64,000 nucleotides of DNA, taken from positions 124,001 to 188,000 of the forward strand of contig NZ_VCHY01000001.1 of NCBI RefSeq assembly GCF_005877885.1. The letters are read 5' to 3'. Positions 26,208 to 38,588 of the stretch are shown in pieces. A program made the translations under genes and the position numbers. Each line of letters starts with the position of its first letter. The first letter of the stretch is position 1. Source of the stretch: Labilibacter sediminis (lineage in GTDB: Bacteria; Bacteroidota; Bacteroidia; Bacteroidales; Marinilabiliaceae). A model generated the notes under the pieces. That model was not told the DNA's origin, did no database searches, and saw nothing but the letters and a program-made list of their open reading frames with translations.

Positions 26208-27793
26208 CCATAGCCGTCAAGCTAAGCTGTTTTTAATAAATTAAATCGCTGTATATGTGAAAGATCGCCTTTTTTTGTTTCTCTATACAGCTTTTTCTCT
26301 GACATGGTCAATATTACCGAAAGCCATTGATGCATTAGTTCTTTGGCTTGTATTATCTTGCATATTTTATCAGGGAATTCCGATATAAATTTGTAGTACT
26401 TCCATATACTCAGAGTTTTTTGTTTTTTACTTTGTTTTGATAACCATTTGTCAGCCACTTGAAATATTTTCCAATTTGCCAGAACCCAAATTAATCCTGA
26501 CAGTAATACGCACTCGAACCTATGGATTTTCATTTTCTTTACCTTATCAATGTTTACTATTGATTTCCAGGCTTTAAAAATCAATTCTATCTGCCACCTC
26601 ATGCTGTATATCTTATAAATATCTTGTGCTTGAATTTTATTCTTAGGCACATTAGTAATGTAGAGATTTAGCTGTGAGCGCAACTTAGTTTCCTCCGAAA
26701 CTTTGCATCCGATGCTCTTTGTGTTTTTAGTGGTTTTCTTTAACCTTTTTTGCGCAGCTTTCTCTTCGCAAACGGAAACAACCAATCGGCAAGGTAATTG
26801 AGCTTTCTTGCCAACCAGCACGTCAACCTCCATATAAGGTAAATCGTAGCGCTTCAATTTCTTATATATTTTCTTCAGGTCAACGAGTTGTTTGCTGTGT
26901 GGATCGTATAGGTTTACCTGAGAAGGTAGTCTGTTCAGGAAAAATGCTTCCCTTTTTATTATCTCGGACATATATGTTGTTGTAACATATCCCAGATCCC
27001 TTACCAATAGCTCTCCTTTTTTTACGTTTTTGATGCTTTCTTTGGTATCCTCCTGATCATTCCTACATCCACTTGTAAGCTGTATATCAACTTGGTTACC
27101 AGTTAATAAATCGAATTCATATTGTATACTGATCATTGATTGGGTATTTGTTGCTCCCCCATGCCCCTTATATACAGATCGGTATTCCTGCGGAAGTCCA
27201 AATCGGGTAGAATCCCGTAACCGACATGAAGAAAAGTGACTGCTGCTTCCATTTGCCTCTGTGATGTTTAATTGCTGTCCAACCAACTTATCTAATATAG
27301 ATTTTAAGAAGCATACCGCTTGCGCATTAAAACGTTCATCGAGTCCTTGTTTAGAAATAGACTCGCCATAACTAGCTTCAAAATGTCTGGCAAGATCCTC
27401 TAAGCTCAACAGTGTACCTTTTGTGCTGTTTGAAACTAAGAGGTCAAGAAACTTCTTGCCATCAATTAAAGAAGACCGCTTGACAAAACCACTTTCTTTT
27501 GCCAATTCCTCTACTTTATCTTCACTCAAGGCTAAGTTTAAATTTGCTTCTAACATATTGATAAAGGATTTAATAAATCTATTGATTTTCTTCTGATTCT
27601 TCTCCTAAAAGTGATTGATATTTAGTATCTTCATGCATGAAGGGCGCAGTAATGCAATACTAAAAATCGCCCTTCATTTTACATAAAAAACAACTTACAA
27701 TGGAGAATAATACTGACGATTCCCCCAAGGGGAATTATATCCTCCTATCAAATTTAATTTCAACATCTTATCTTTTTAGCTTGACGGCTATGG
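26208..27793 (-). mobile_element. Intact IS4-family insertion sequence (1586 bp)
   Basis: The inverted ends CCATAGCCGTCAAGCTAA are identical for 18 bp. The target duplication is CCGGCTGG (26200-26207 and 27794-27801), lying inside a micro-palindrome. A single full-length transposase gene fills most of the element. A possible hairpin CGAAGGGCG/CGCCCTTC-type pair (GAAGGGCG near 27640, CGCCCTTC near 27670) lies upstream of the transposase. Confidence 0.92.
26222..27556 (-). CDS. IS4-family DDE transposase
   Basis: 444 residues, intact. The catalytic triad fits D115 (RLRDST), D187 (VRDLGY) and E324 (WQIELIF). The YREK signature is Y317-x2-R320-x3-E324-x6-K331, diagnostic of IS4. A helical N-terminal region (1-100) precedes the RNase H-like fold, and a long beta-rich insertion lies between D187 and E324. 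The gene reads the same way as the surrounding operons, so transcription from upstream could enter it. Confidence 0.94.
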   Translation of the reverse strand: MLEANLNLALSEDKVEELAKESGFVKRSSLIDGKKFLDLLVSNSTKGTLLSLEDLARHFEASYGESISKQGLDERFNAQAVCFLKSILDKLVGQQLNITEANGSSSHFSSCRLRDSTRFGLPQEYRSVYKGHGGATNTQSMISIQYEFDLLTGNQVDIQLTSGCRNDQEDTKESIKNVKKGELLVRDLGYVTTTYMSEIIKREAFFLNRLPSQVNLYDPHSKQLVDLKKIYKKLKRYDLPYMEVDVLVGKKAQLPCRLVVSVCEEKAAQKRLKKTTKNTKSIGCKVSEETKLRSQLNLYITNVPKNKIQAQDIYKIYSMRWQIELIFKAWKSIVNIDKVKKMKIHRFECVLLSGLIWVLANWKIFQVADKWLSKQSKKQKTLSIWKYYKFISEFPDKICKIIQAKELMHQWLSVILTMSEKKLYRETKKGDLSHIQRFNLLKTA

Positions 27794-28131
27794 CCGGCTG
27801 GCAGGTCGTGCATTCAATGTTCATGACGAAGTTCTAAAACATGATTCCATCTAACTAATATTGTTTTGCCAAACAGGCTTTCTTTTTGCTTGATCAAAAA
27901 GAAACCTGCCTTCCGTCAGGCAGGCAAAAAAATCAAGTTCAATTCATCCTTCAGCCCACCTCCTTGTTGAATCTATTGCCATCACACTTCCCGCATTCAA
28001 CTGCGTCGCGTTATTACCGGCCCGGGCCAATTGAACCGGCCAACACACATTTTTATCGAGATAGAACTAAAATACTTGAAATAGTTAGCTACTCGGTTTT
28101 ACTTTTCAAAAAGTATTAGAAATCCGGGCTA
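27794..28131. repeat. Composite dispersed repeat, copy III (right part)
   Basis: After the insertion element the sequence resumes with TTCTAAAACATGATTCC and the long conserved segment found at 2705-2944 and 11762-12008, ending GAAATCCGGG near 28128. It lacks 14 bp (part of TTATTCACC) found in copies I and II. It includes micro-palindrome E. It fills the space between the insertion element and the terminator of the next sulfatase. Confidence 0.8.
27905..27924. repeat. 20-bp micro-palindrome E
   Basis: Same 20-mer as palindrome C (CCTGCCTTCCGTCAGGCAGG) at the same position in the repeat. Absent from repeat copy I at 2775. Confidence 0.8.
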
Positions 28132-28136
28132 AACGC

Positions 28137-28171
28137 AAAAAGTCTGACCAAATCAATTGACCAGACTTTTT
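28137..28171 (-). terminator. Bidirectional rho-independent terminator
   Basis: AAAAAGTCTG (28137-28146) pairs with CAGACTTTTT (28162-28171), with further pairing GGTC/GACC type inside. It lies 19 bp past the sulfatase stop at 28190. Confidence 0.9.
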
Positions 28172-28189
28172 ATCTTAATTTATTGACTC

Positions 28190-29740
28190 TTATTTTAACT
28201 CCAATTTCTGTGTTTTGGAATAATTTTCACCTCTGATAGCTTTAAAAGCATCTACCATTTCTTTTAATTTTTCAGGATTGCTTTCTGCTACATTATTTGC
28301 CTGCCCAATATCATCCTTAAGGTTATACAACTGAAAAACTTTGTCGTTTCCTAATTCAATATTCACAAACTTATTCTTTTTAGCTCCGTTGTATGGAGGA
28401 ATCATCAACCAGTCACCTTTACGCAAGGCCGTGCGAGTTGTTGCTTCAATTACCAAAGATTCACGTCCTTCTGTACTTTTTCCCATCAAGGCATCCAATA
28501 ATTCTTCACTATCCGTGCTTGCTTCCTCTGTTCCGACAAGCTTTGCTAATGAGGCCAGTAAATCCATCTGACAAACCAAGGCATCTGAAACTCCAGGTTG
28601 AATAGTTCCTTTCCAATAGGTAATAAATGGTACACGTGTACCAGCCTCGAACAAGCTATACTTTCCTCCGCGTAATGGTCCTGCAGGGGTATGCTTACCC
28701 AGTTTTTCAACGGCATCATCATAATAACCATCATTTAAAACAGGTCCATTATCGCTAGAGAACACGATTAAAGTATTTTCAAGAATCCCTTCTTCCTCTA
28801 ATGTTTTAATAAATTCACCAATGCACCAGTCAGCTTCCAGGATCACATCACCACGAGGTCCCATACCTGATGTACCTTCAAAACGAGGGTGTGGTGTGCG
28901 TGGTACGTGTGGCTGCTGCATGGCATAATATAAGAAGAAAGGTTGATCCTTATGCGATTTCACATAGTCCTTCGCCTTAGCCAGGAAATGATCTGCCATG
29001 TCCACATCGCTCCACTTGGCTGCTTCGCCACCTTTCATAAAACCAATACGAGGTACACCATTTACAATAGTAGAATTATGACCATGGTGCCACATCATTT
29101 CGCACAACTCAGGATTGTCTTTGCCGGTAGGCTGTCCTTCAAAGTTATTCTTATAATCAACCTCAATCGGGTCATTAGGATCAAGTCCTTCAACCACACC
29201 ATTCTTCAGATAGACAGTTGGTACACGATCTTGCGTTGCAGCCATGTAATAAGCATAATCAAAACCTACTTCGTTAGGACCTGGCGAAACTGCTTTATTC
29301 CAATTTACATGACCAGTACCTAAACCAAGATGCCACTTACCAACCAAGGCTGTTTGATATCCTTGTGTACGCAACATTTTAGGTAAAGTAATTTGTGCAG
29401 TATCAATAATTAATGGCGCAGTACCCGGTAGTATCTTTGCATTTTTGTTTTTCCATGGATATACGCCTGTTAATAAGGCATATCTACTAGGTGTGCATGT
29501 GGCGGAAGAGGCATATCCGTTTGTAAACTTAACACCACCATTGGCCAATGCATCAATATTTGGGGTTTGCAGTTCGGTAGCACCATAGCTACTTAAATCG
29601 CCATAGCCTAAATCATCCAGGTAAATGACAACAACATTGGGTTTAACGGGCTTATTATCCGTCTCTTTTTTTACTGGTTGGCATGCAGTAAACAACACCG
29701 TACCTACGATGAGTAAACAACTGATTTTTGTTCTGATCAT
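28190..29740 (-). CDS. S1-family sulfatase, lipoprotein
   Basis: 516 residues, lipobox LFTAC (Cys20). Motif C82-T-P-S-R86, ligands D42-D43 (YLDDLGYGD), distal site SSDNGPVLNDG. It is the closest paralogue of 9492-11003, sharing the insert after GKWHLGLG, VNW, PGP, VPRIGFM versus VSRIGYM. A duplicated sulfatase in two operons of one region suggests the same sulfate position is met at different stages, one anchored (this one) and one soluble. It is the last gene of the 28-38 kb cluster and ends at a strong terminator. Confidence 0.93.
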   Translation of the reverse strand: MIRTKISCLLIVGTVLFTACQPVKKETDNKPVKPNVVVIYLDDLGYGDLSSYGATELQTPNIDALANGGVKFTNGYASSATCTPSRYALLTGVYPWKNKNAKILPGTAPLIIDTAQITLPKMLRTQGYQTALVGKWHLGLGTGHVNWNKAVSPGPNEVGFDYAYYMAATQDRVPTVYLKNGVVEGLDPNDPIEVDYKNNFEGQPTGKDNPELCEMMWHHGHNSTIVNGVPRIGFMKGGEAAKWSDVDMADHFLAKAKDYVKSHKDQPFFLYYAMQQPHVPRTPHPRFEGTSGMGPRGDVILEADWCIGEFIKTLEEEGILENTLIVFSSDNGPVLNDGYYDDAVEKLGKHTPAGPLRGGKYSLFEAGTRVPFITYWKGTIQPGVSDALVCQMDLLASLAKLVGTEEASTDSEELLDALMGKSTEGRESLVIEATTRTALRKGDWLMIPPYNGAKKNKFVNIELGNDKVFQLYNLKDDIGQANNVAESNPEKLKEMVDAFKAIRGENYSKTQKLELK

Positions 29741-29809
29741 TTCTATAATTTTAAATTAGCTTTCTTCTAGATTATCACATCAACGCGCTTAAAACATAGT
29801 AATTGCACG

Positions 29810-31246
29810 CTATTTCTTCTTTTTATATGGATTCTCTCGCTTCGTTAAAGGGAATTGCTGATGTTCGGTTCTGGCCTTATTCATCAGTTCCAGAAGTTCC
29901 TTACATTTTTCAAGGTTTTGAGCTGATACGTCAGTCATTTCTGATACATCAGAAGCCACCTGATATAGTTCAATTTTACCTTTAAACACAAACCTCTGTA
30001 ATTTCCAATTACCTTTTCTGATCATTTGTACAGGCCCTTTACTCTCATTAAACTCCCAATATAAATACTCATGCTTCTTTTGTTGATCTTCATTCCCCAA
30101 CAAAGCAGGTAAGAAAGAAATTCCATCAACTGTTTTATCTGAAGGACTAATTCCTGCAATATCACAAACTGTTGGCAGGAAATCCCAGAACGCACTCACA
30201 TGATCTGATTTTGAATTAGGTAGAATATATCCAGGCCATCTGGCAGCGAAGGGTACTTTAATGCCACCTTCATATAAGTCGCGCTTCCTTCCTCTTCCAT
30301 CTCCATTGGAGTTAAAAAACTCATCTTTCAGGTTATCATACTCATGCCCGTTATCACTGGTAAATACAACAAGGGTATTATCAGTAATTTTTAACTCATC
30401 AAGCAAGTCCAGTATTTCCCCAATTTGACGATCAACATCACTTACCATGGAGGCATATGTTACATGCCCGTTTTTATCATTCAGATAATGCCCTGCCTTC
30501 ATTTCTCGTAATGGCCAGTCTTTATCTGCATACATGGCTTTTCGCTCTTCAGGGATGGTTAACTCATAATGAGGTGTGGTATAGGCCAGGTGCAAATAGA
30601 AAGGCTGCTCACTTTTTGCCTCTCTGCGAATAAAGCCCTTTGCCTCTTCTGTGAATAGGTCAGTGATGTATTTACCTTTTTTTTCCGCTGTCACATTTCC
30701 TTCAATGGTGATTAATTCTTCATTACGAAACACCTGTTCCGGGTAATAATGGTGCGCAGGCAGGTGACGATTAAAACCGTAGAAATAGTCGAAACCTTGC
30801 TCGTTCGGTCTCCCATGGGTTAAATTTTCAGCCAGCCCCCATTTTCCAATAACAGCAGTTGTATAACCAGCACGCTTTAACTCCTCTGCAACAGTGACAT
30901 CTGACGCATCTATATCAACCGGATTTCCTGAAAGAGACCATCTTGGGTTGCCTCTAACAGTACAATGGCCCAAATGCTTACCTGTCATCAATACTGCACG
31001 CGAGGGGCCACACACAGGAGCCCCGGCGTAATGATTTGTAAAAACAATACCTTCCCTGGCCAATTGATCTATTCGCGGTGTCATTATCTTATCCTGGCCA
31101 TTAAAGCCAACATCGCCGTAACCTAAATCATCAAGAATGATATATAAGATATTGGGAGCTGTATCTTTTTGCTTCCTGTTTTCGACTGACTGACATGCGA
31201 TTGATGTAAATAGGACTAAAACGCCCAATATTGCGAGTATCTTCAT
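29810..31246 (-). CDS. S1-family sulfatase, lipoprotein
   Basis: Start set at 31246 (MKILAILGVLVLFTSIAC, Cys18 lipobox; 478 residues). An upstream ATG at 31273 abuts the stop of the preceding gene (TAAATG), so coupled initiation there is possible. Motif C79-G-P-S-R83, ligands D39-D40 (IILDDLGYGD), distal FTSDNGHEYDN. HLPAHHYYPE and GKWGLAE are unusual: the common GKWHLG has Gly in place of His, worth noting for the catalytic Lys-His pair. Co-transcribed with the sulfatases on both sides. Confidence 0.92.
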   Translation of the reverse strand: MKILAILGVLVLFTSIACQSVENRKQKDTAPNILYIILDDLGYGDVGFNGQDKIMTPRIDQLAREGIVFTNHYAGAPVCGPSRAVLMTGKHLGHCTVRGNPRWSLSGNPVDIDASDVTVAEELKRAGYTTAVIGKWGLAENLTHGRPNEQGFDYFYGFNRHLPAHHYYPEQVFRNEELITIEGNVTAEKKGKYITDLFTEEAKGFIRREAKSEQPFYLHLAYTTPHYELTIPEERKAMYADKDWPLREMKAGHYLNDKNGHVTYASMVSDVDRQIGEILDLLDELKITDNTLVVFTSDNGHEYDNLKDEFFNSNGDGRGRKRDLYEGGIKVPFAARWPGYILPNSKSDHVSAFWDFLPTVCDIAGISPSDKTVDGISFLPALLGNEDQQKKHEYLYWEFNESKGPVQMIRKGNWKLQRFVFKGKIELYQVASDVSEMTDVSAQNLEKCKELLELMNKARTEHQQFPLTKRENPYKKKK

Positions 31247-31273
31247 AGGAGCTAATTTATAGCAATTTATCAT

Positions 31274-33178
31274 TTATTGACGGTACGAAGGATTATTAGG
31301 TACTAATCCCAGACTACCCAGAAAATCAACGGCTGCGGCTTTTGCATTGTAGTTACGCCCTTCTAATTCTCTGGAGGCTCTAACTGTATCAACAAAAGGT
31401 TCTTTGTTTTCTACATACATTAAGTAGTGGATCGCCAATAATGCCAAATTATTATCCTGGTTAAAACAGTAATCCTTTATTAAGGTTTCTGCTTTATTAC
31501 TTTCAAATTGATTATATGCGATGGCGGCTGCTGTAATGGCTACTGGTGGATAGTTATCTCCCATGGCTTGTTTAATTTCCTTTTCATACCGCGCCAAAAT
31601 CTCTTTTGGTTGCGATCGAAGCCCCACTATCGCCCAATACCTGGCTACTTTATTTACATGAGAAAGGTTCTGAATCTGTTTTTCAGCTACCAGCTCATTT
31701 CGTTCACCGGCTAACCATGCACTTTCCAAAATTGCGTCCACATCATAATCTTCACTTAGGCGATACTCATAAGGAGCCTGTTCTTTAGCGATCAACTCCA
31801 ACTCATATTCCGGTAGTAAAAGCACATCGCGTGCTTCCAACATCTCCTTTTTTAATATTTGTCGCATCTCATTTAAAATAGTTTGGTACGAAGCATCATT
31901 CACCAAATTATTTAGTTCCCATTTATCATTTTCAATATTGTAAAGATACTCCGTGGCACGCGGCTCAAACAGGCTTTTTTGTACAGAATTCAGCTTATTT
32001 TGTACATAATCTGTTCGCATTAACTGTTTTATGTCACTAATTTCCATATATCGGATATATCTGGCTTCCGGTATAAATGGCATGAAGTTACGCGAATAAA
32101 TGTATTTGCCATTAGTTACAGTTCGTACCATATCGATCCCATTATCTGCCCTATCGGAAGAAAGCACCAGGTGTTCTGCTTCCGGTGATCTTTTTTTTCC
32201 CATCATCACTCTGCCTGTCATATGCTCAGGAATTTCACCCCCGGCCAAACCAATAATGGTGGGTGCCAAATCTTCGAAGCTAACCATTTCATTGGTTACA
32301 ACACCTTCTGTTCCCCACGGTGATAAATGCTTATATTTTTCAGGAAACCAAACAATAAATGGTACACGGTACCCTAAATTAATTCCATTGGTTTTACCAC
32401 GTGGAATACCTTCTCCGTGGTCAGCATACATAAAGATGATGGTGTTTTCTTTTAATCCGTCTTCCTCAAGTCTTTTAAGCAAGGCTCCGATTTTATTATC
32501 GGTCAATTTCAGAGAGTTGTAAACACGGGCGAACTGCTTGCGCATTTTTGGGGTATCGTTATAAAAAGGAGGCATCTCAAAATCATTTTCGCCGATACGC
32601 TCATCTGCACTTAACTTATTTAGCACCTGTTTTTTGTACCAGCCATATGTATGAGTCATGGTGCGTGACTGGTGGGAATCCATAAAATTAAAAACAGCAA
32701 AGAACGGTTGGTCATCTGCCCTATTCCACCAACCTGCGCTATCTGAACTCTCGTGCCATGCTTCAGCCGTATACCCAATTTCATCTGCTACATTATAATC
32801 TGTTTTTTTGTTATTGCTAGTGTAATACCCTAGCTGTTGCAGATAGTAGGGAAACCCTTTGATATATTCAGGAACGGCAATGGCACTTCGGTGATTACCA
32901 GTACCTGTTTTATAAGTTTTTACACCCGTTATAATAGCCGTTCTGCTGGGCGAACAAACCGTTCCGGTTGAAAAAGCATTATTGAATCGTACACCTTCAT
33001 TGGCCAATTCATCTATAACCGGCGTGTTAGCATATTCATTACCATAGCATCCGATAAAATGCGGCGAAGTATCTTCAATTGTTATCCATAAAACATTGGG
33101 CTTCTCAAGATTTTTCTTGCAAGAAGCAAATAAAACAAGCGCAACAATAAGCACTAAACCATTCATTTTCACATACAT
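31274..33178 (-). CDS. S1-family sulfatase with long helical C-terminal extension, lipoprotein
   Basis: I prefer a start at 33178 (MYVKMNGLVLIVALVLFASC), giving 634 residues with Cys20 as the lipid site; the frame extends to 33232. In this numbering the motif is C75-S-P-S-R79. The first metal site is IEDTSPHF (Glu-Asp instead of Asp-Asp) and the distal one YADHGEG. Beyond the sulfatase core (about residue 470) come some 160 helical residues resembling HEAT-type repeats (VARYWAIVGLRSQPKE, ITAAAIAYNQFESNKAE, LLAIHYLMYVENKEP), ending in NNPSYRQ. The family is normally 450-550 residues long. 48 bp downstream of the GH2 gene here called LacZ-like. Confidence 0.9.
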   Translation of the reverse strand: MYVKMNGLVLIVALVLFASCKKNLEKPNVLWITIEDTSPHFIGCYGNEYANTPVIDELANEGVRFNNAFSTGTVCSPSRTAIITGVKTYKTGTGNHRSAIAVPEYIKGFPYYLQQLGYYTSNNKKTDYNVADEIGYTAEAWHESSDSAGWWNRADDQPFFAVFNFMDSHQSRTMTHTYGWYKKQVLNKLSADERIGENDFEMPPFYNDTPKMRKQFARVYNSLKLTDNKIGALLKRLEEDGLKENTIIFMYADHGEGIPRGKTNGINLGYRVPFIVWFPEKYKHLSPWGTEGVVTNEMVSFEDLAPTIIGLAGGEIPEHMTGRVMMGKKRSPEAEHLVLSSDRADNGIDMVRTVTNGKYIYSRNFMPFIPEARYIRYMEISDIKQLMRTDYVQNKLNSVQKSLFEPRATEYLYNIENDKWELNNLVNDASYQTILNEMRQILKKEMLEARDVLLLPEYELELIAKEQAPYEYRLSEDYDVDAILESAWLAGERNELVAEKQIQNLSHVNKVARYWAIVGLRSQPKEILARYEKEIKQAMGDNYPPVAITAAAIAYNQFESNKAETLIKDYCFNQDNNLALLAIHYLMYVENKEPFVDTVRASRELEGRNYNAKAAAVDFLGSLGLVPNNPSYRQ

Positions 33179-33280
33179 AACCAACAAACATTTCTTTTTA
33201 AATAAAACATAAATAACCATGCGCATAAGCACATGGTTATTTCAAATTAATACAAATCTAATCTTAGGGGAATATTTTCT

Positions 33281-36418
<3,138 letters not shown>

Positions 36419-36645
36419 TTAGATTTTTTATCTTAAAAAACTCACCTTGTATTATAGCTGCAAGTTGCATTATCTCTTAGAAATAAATGAGCCTATTTTA
36501 TTCAAATGCTAACACGTTTTTTGCCTTTAATCTATTCATAATTGTCAAAAAGGCGCGCATTCTCATTCAAACACATGCCTTTTACAACTGTAAATCTGTA
36601 CATTACAAAACAAATTACATTAAACCACAAAACGTTTTAGTATTT

Positions 36646-36951
36646 TTATAACTCATAATCCACAATTTGCTCGTCTTCCTGCACAGACTGAATATAAGCT
36701 ACCACATCATCATGCTCGGGATATTTAGTATAGTTCCAAAAAGTATCTTTATTTTCAAATACTGAAACTAAACTTACATCGTAAAACGAAGCTCCATAGT
36801 CTCCTATATTAATCGCTACTTCATATTCTTTTATCTCATTTATTACGGCAGGAAGCGCTTCCAACTTTCTTTTTACTTCTTTAGCCAATTCAGACCTGGA
36901 CATTCCGTCAGCATTTTCCTTTAATTTCCACAATACTACGTGTTTATACAT
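36646..36951 (-). CDS. Dabb (stress-responsive A/B barrel) domain protein
   Basis: The 101-residue cytosolic protein has the Dabb pattern: MYKHVVLWKLKE at the start, a helix SRSELAKEVKRKLEALPAVI, then EYEVAINIG and SFYDVSLVSVFENKDTFWNYTKYPEH followed by a C-terminal strand. Dabb proteins dimerise into ferredoxin-like barrels; some are sugar-related lyases or isomerases, many are uncharacterised. It sits 11 bp after the sulfatase stop at 36963 and is transcribed with it. There is no signal peptide, so it could act on an intracellular intermediate. Catalytic role unknown. Confidence 0.9.
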   Translation of the reverse strand: MYKHVVLWKLKENADGMSRSELAKEVKRKLEALPAVINEIKEYEVAINIGDYGASFYDVSLVSVFENKDTFWNYTKYPEHDDVVAYIQSVQEDEQIVDYEL

Positions 36952-36962
36952 TGTATTTATAT

Positions 36963-38588
36963 TTATTTGTTAGAATTAACCATATTTTTTACTTTTTCCC
37001 TCATGACGATAAGATGAGGTTCATACGCTTTATCGGAAGCCAGATTATACCATTCATTAGGATCATTTTTCAGATCATACAACTCCTCTGCCCCATTTGG
37101 ATAAATAATATATCTAAAGTCTTTTGTGCGATATGAAAATGTTTGGGCTTCCAGATTATAATCTACCACATCCGTGGCAATAGCAGTCAATGTTCCTTCA
37201 GGCCCTTGCCAACTTTCTGATTTTGTGTTTTCCAATAATGGTTTAAAGCTAAACCCGCCTAACGACAGACCTTTTTCATTCTTTTTATTGTTATCTCCCA
37301 GGTTGCAAATATCTACTAAACTAGGATAGATATCCACCAAAGAAACCGGCTGTTCTACTTTACTTCCAGGTTCTATCCCCGGTATACGCACCACAAGTGG
37401 AATTCGGGTACTGTTTTCCCATGGTGAATTCTTAAACAAGTATTGCTTTTGTCCCATCTGCCAGCCATGATCACTGGTTAAAACTACAATGGTATTTTCC
37501 GCAAACTTACTTTCACTCAAAGCATCTAAAACAATACCCACTTGTTCGTCAACAAAAGCAACACAAGCCAGGTAGGCCTGCAAAAAGTGCTTTAGGCCTT
37601 CTTCTTCATCCCCACCATAGGATTCGGTAAGCATCTTTGAATACATCTGCCCTTTTGATGTATTGGTATACCATTTATCATCCGCAGTGCGTTCAACCGG
37701 GTAATTTACCTTATAGTAGGTATCCTCAACATCACCTTCTTTAATCAGTGGCAGTTGTAGCTTCTCTATGGGAAACATATCAAAGAAACGCTTGGGTGCA
37801 TAAAGTGGTGTATGTGGACGAACAAACCCGATTCCCATAAAAAAGGGCTGGTCAGATTCCTGTGCATCCATCTCCTTTATTCGCTTTGCCGCCCATTGCG
37901 CATGCAGTTCATCGGGCACTAAATCACGGTTTGTTTCATCTACATAGTGAAAAACTTTTCCATCTTTCCCGGAATAAGCCCAACCTGGATTCTCTCCTTT
38001 TATTTCATTCTCCTGAAATATAGGAATATCAGATAATGGCGCATAGGAACCATCAATATCACCAATGCTCCTGAATGGTTGCGGAACCGAAGGGTGTGCT
38101 ACCTGTTTTTCGCCATCATACGCAAAGGGGCCATAGTTATTAATTTGAACACCCCATTCATCCCAGAGATTCTTTTGATTGGAATGCAACAATTTACCGC
38201 TACCCATCACGTAATAACCCTTTTCGGAGAATTGCTCCATAATGGTCTTATTGTTTTTAAAAAGCTTTTGAGTGGTTTTCTTATCCAGGCCAAAATTGCG
38301 TGACTGATGCGGATAAATGCCGGTAAACAAACTATTACGTGAAGGGTTGCACAAACCAATGTTTGTTTGCGCATTGATAAAACGAACACCCGAAGCAGCC
38401 AATTTATCAATATTTGGCGTGTGTGCTTGCGGATGACCACCAAAAGCGCCCTGGTAGTCATTGAGATCGTCGCACATAATAAACACAACATTAGGATGAT
38501 CTGGTACAGAAGCGGATTTGGACTGATTGCAGCCCAATAGAATTAAAGCAAAAACTATGATTGAAAGAACTCTTTGATATGTATACAT
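36963..38588 (-). CDS. S1-family sulfatase, iduronate-2-sulfatase-like branch, lipoprotein
   Basis: 541 residues with lipobox ILLGC (Cys20). Motif C80-N-P-S-R84, ligands D40-D41 (IMCDDLNDY), distal LTSDHGWQMGQKQYLFK. Shares HPSVPQPFRSIGDIDGSYAP and FVRPHTPLYAPKRFFDMFP blocks with 22956 and 46750, so these three are paralogues. It leads the 28-38 kb cluster, with the MITE-bearing intergenic region upstream. Confidence 0.93.
   Translation of the reverse strand: MYTYQRVLSIIVFALILLGCNQSKSASVPDHPNVVFIMCDDLNDYQGAFGGHPQAHTPNIDKLAASGVRFINAQTNIGLCNPSRNSLFTGIYPHQSRNFGLDKKTTQKLFKNNKTIMEQFSEKGYYVMGSGKLLHSNQKNLWDEWGVQINNYGPFAYDGEKQVAHPSVPQPFRSIGDIDGSYAPLSDIPIFQENEIKGENPGWAYSGKDGKVFHYVDETNRDLVPDELHAQWAAKRIKEMDAQESDQPFFMGIGFVRPHTPLYAPKRFFDMFPIEKLQLPLIKEGDVEDTYYKVNYPVERTADDKWYTNTSKGQMYSKMLTESYGGDEEEGLKHFLQAYLACVAFVDEQVGIVLDALSESKFAENTIVVLTSDHGWQMGQKQYLFKNSPWENSTRIPLVVRIPGIEPGSKVEQPVSLVDIYPSLVDICNLGDNNKKNEKGLSLGGFSFKPLLENTKSESWQGPEGTLTAIATDVVDYNLEAQTFSYRTKDFRYIIYPNGAEELYDLKNDPNEWYNLASDKAYEPHLIVMREKVKNMVNSNK

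Noticed and set aside
4119-33178. Assigning a named target glycan (for example carrageenan)
   Set aside because: No GH16, GH82, ulvan lyase or fucoidanase signature is visible; sulfatases and GH2 enzymes alone do not identify the polymer.
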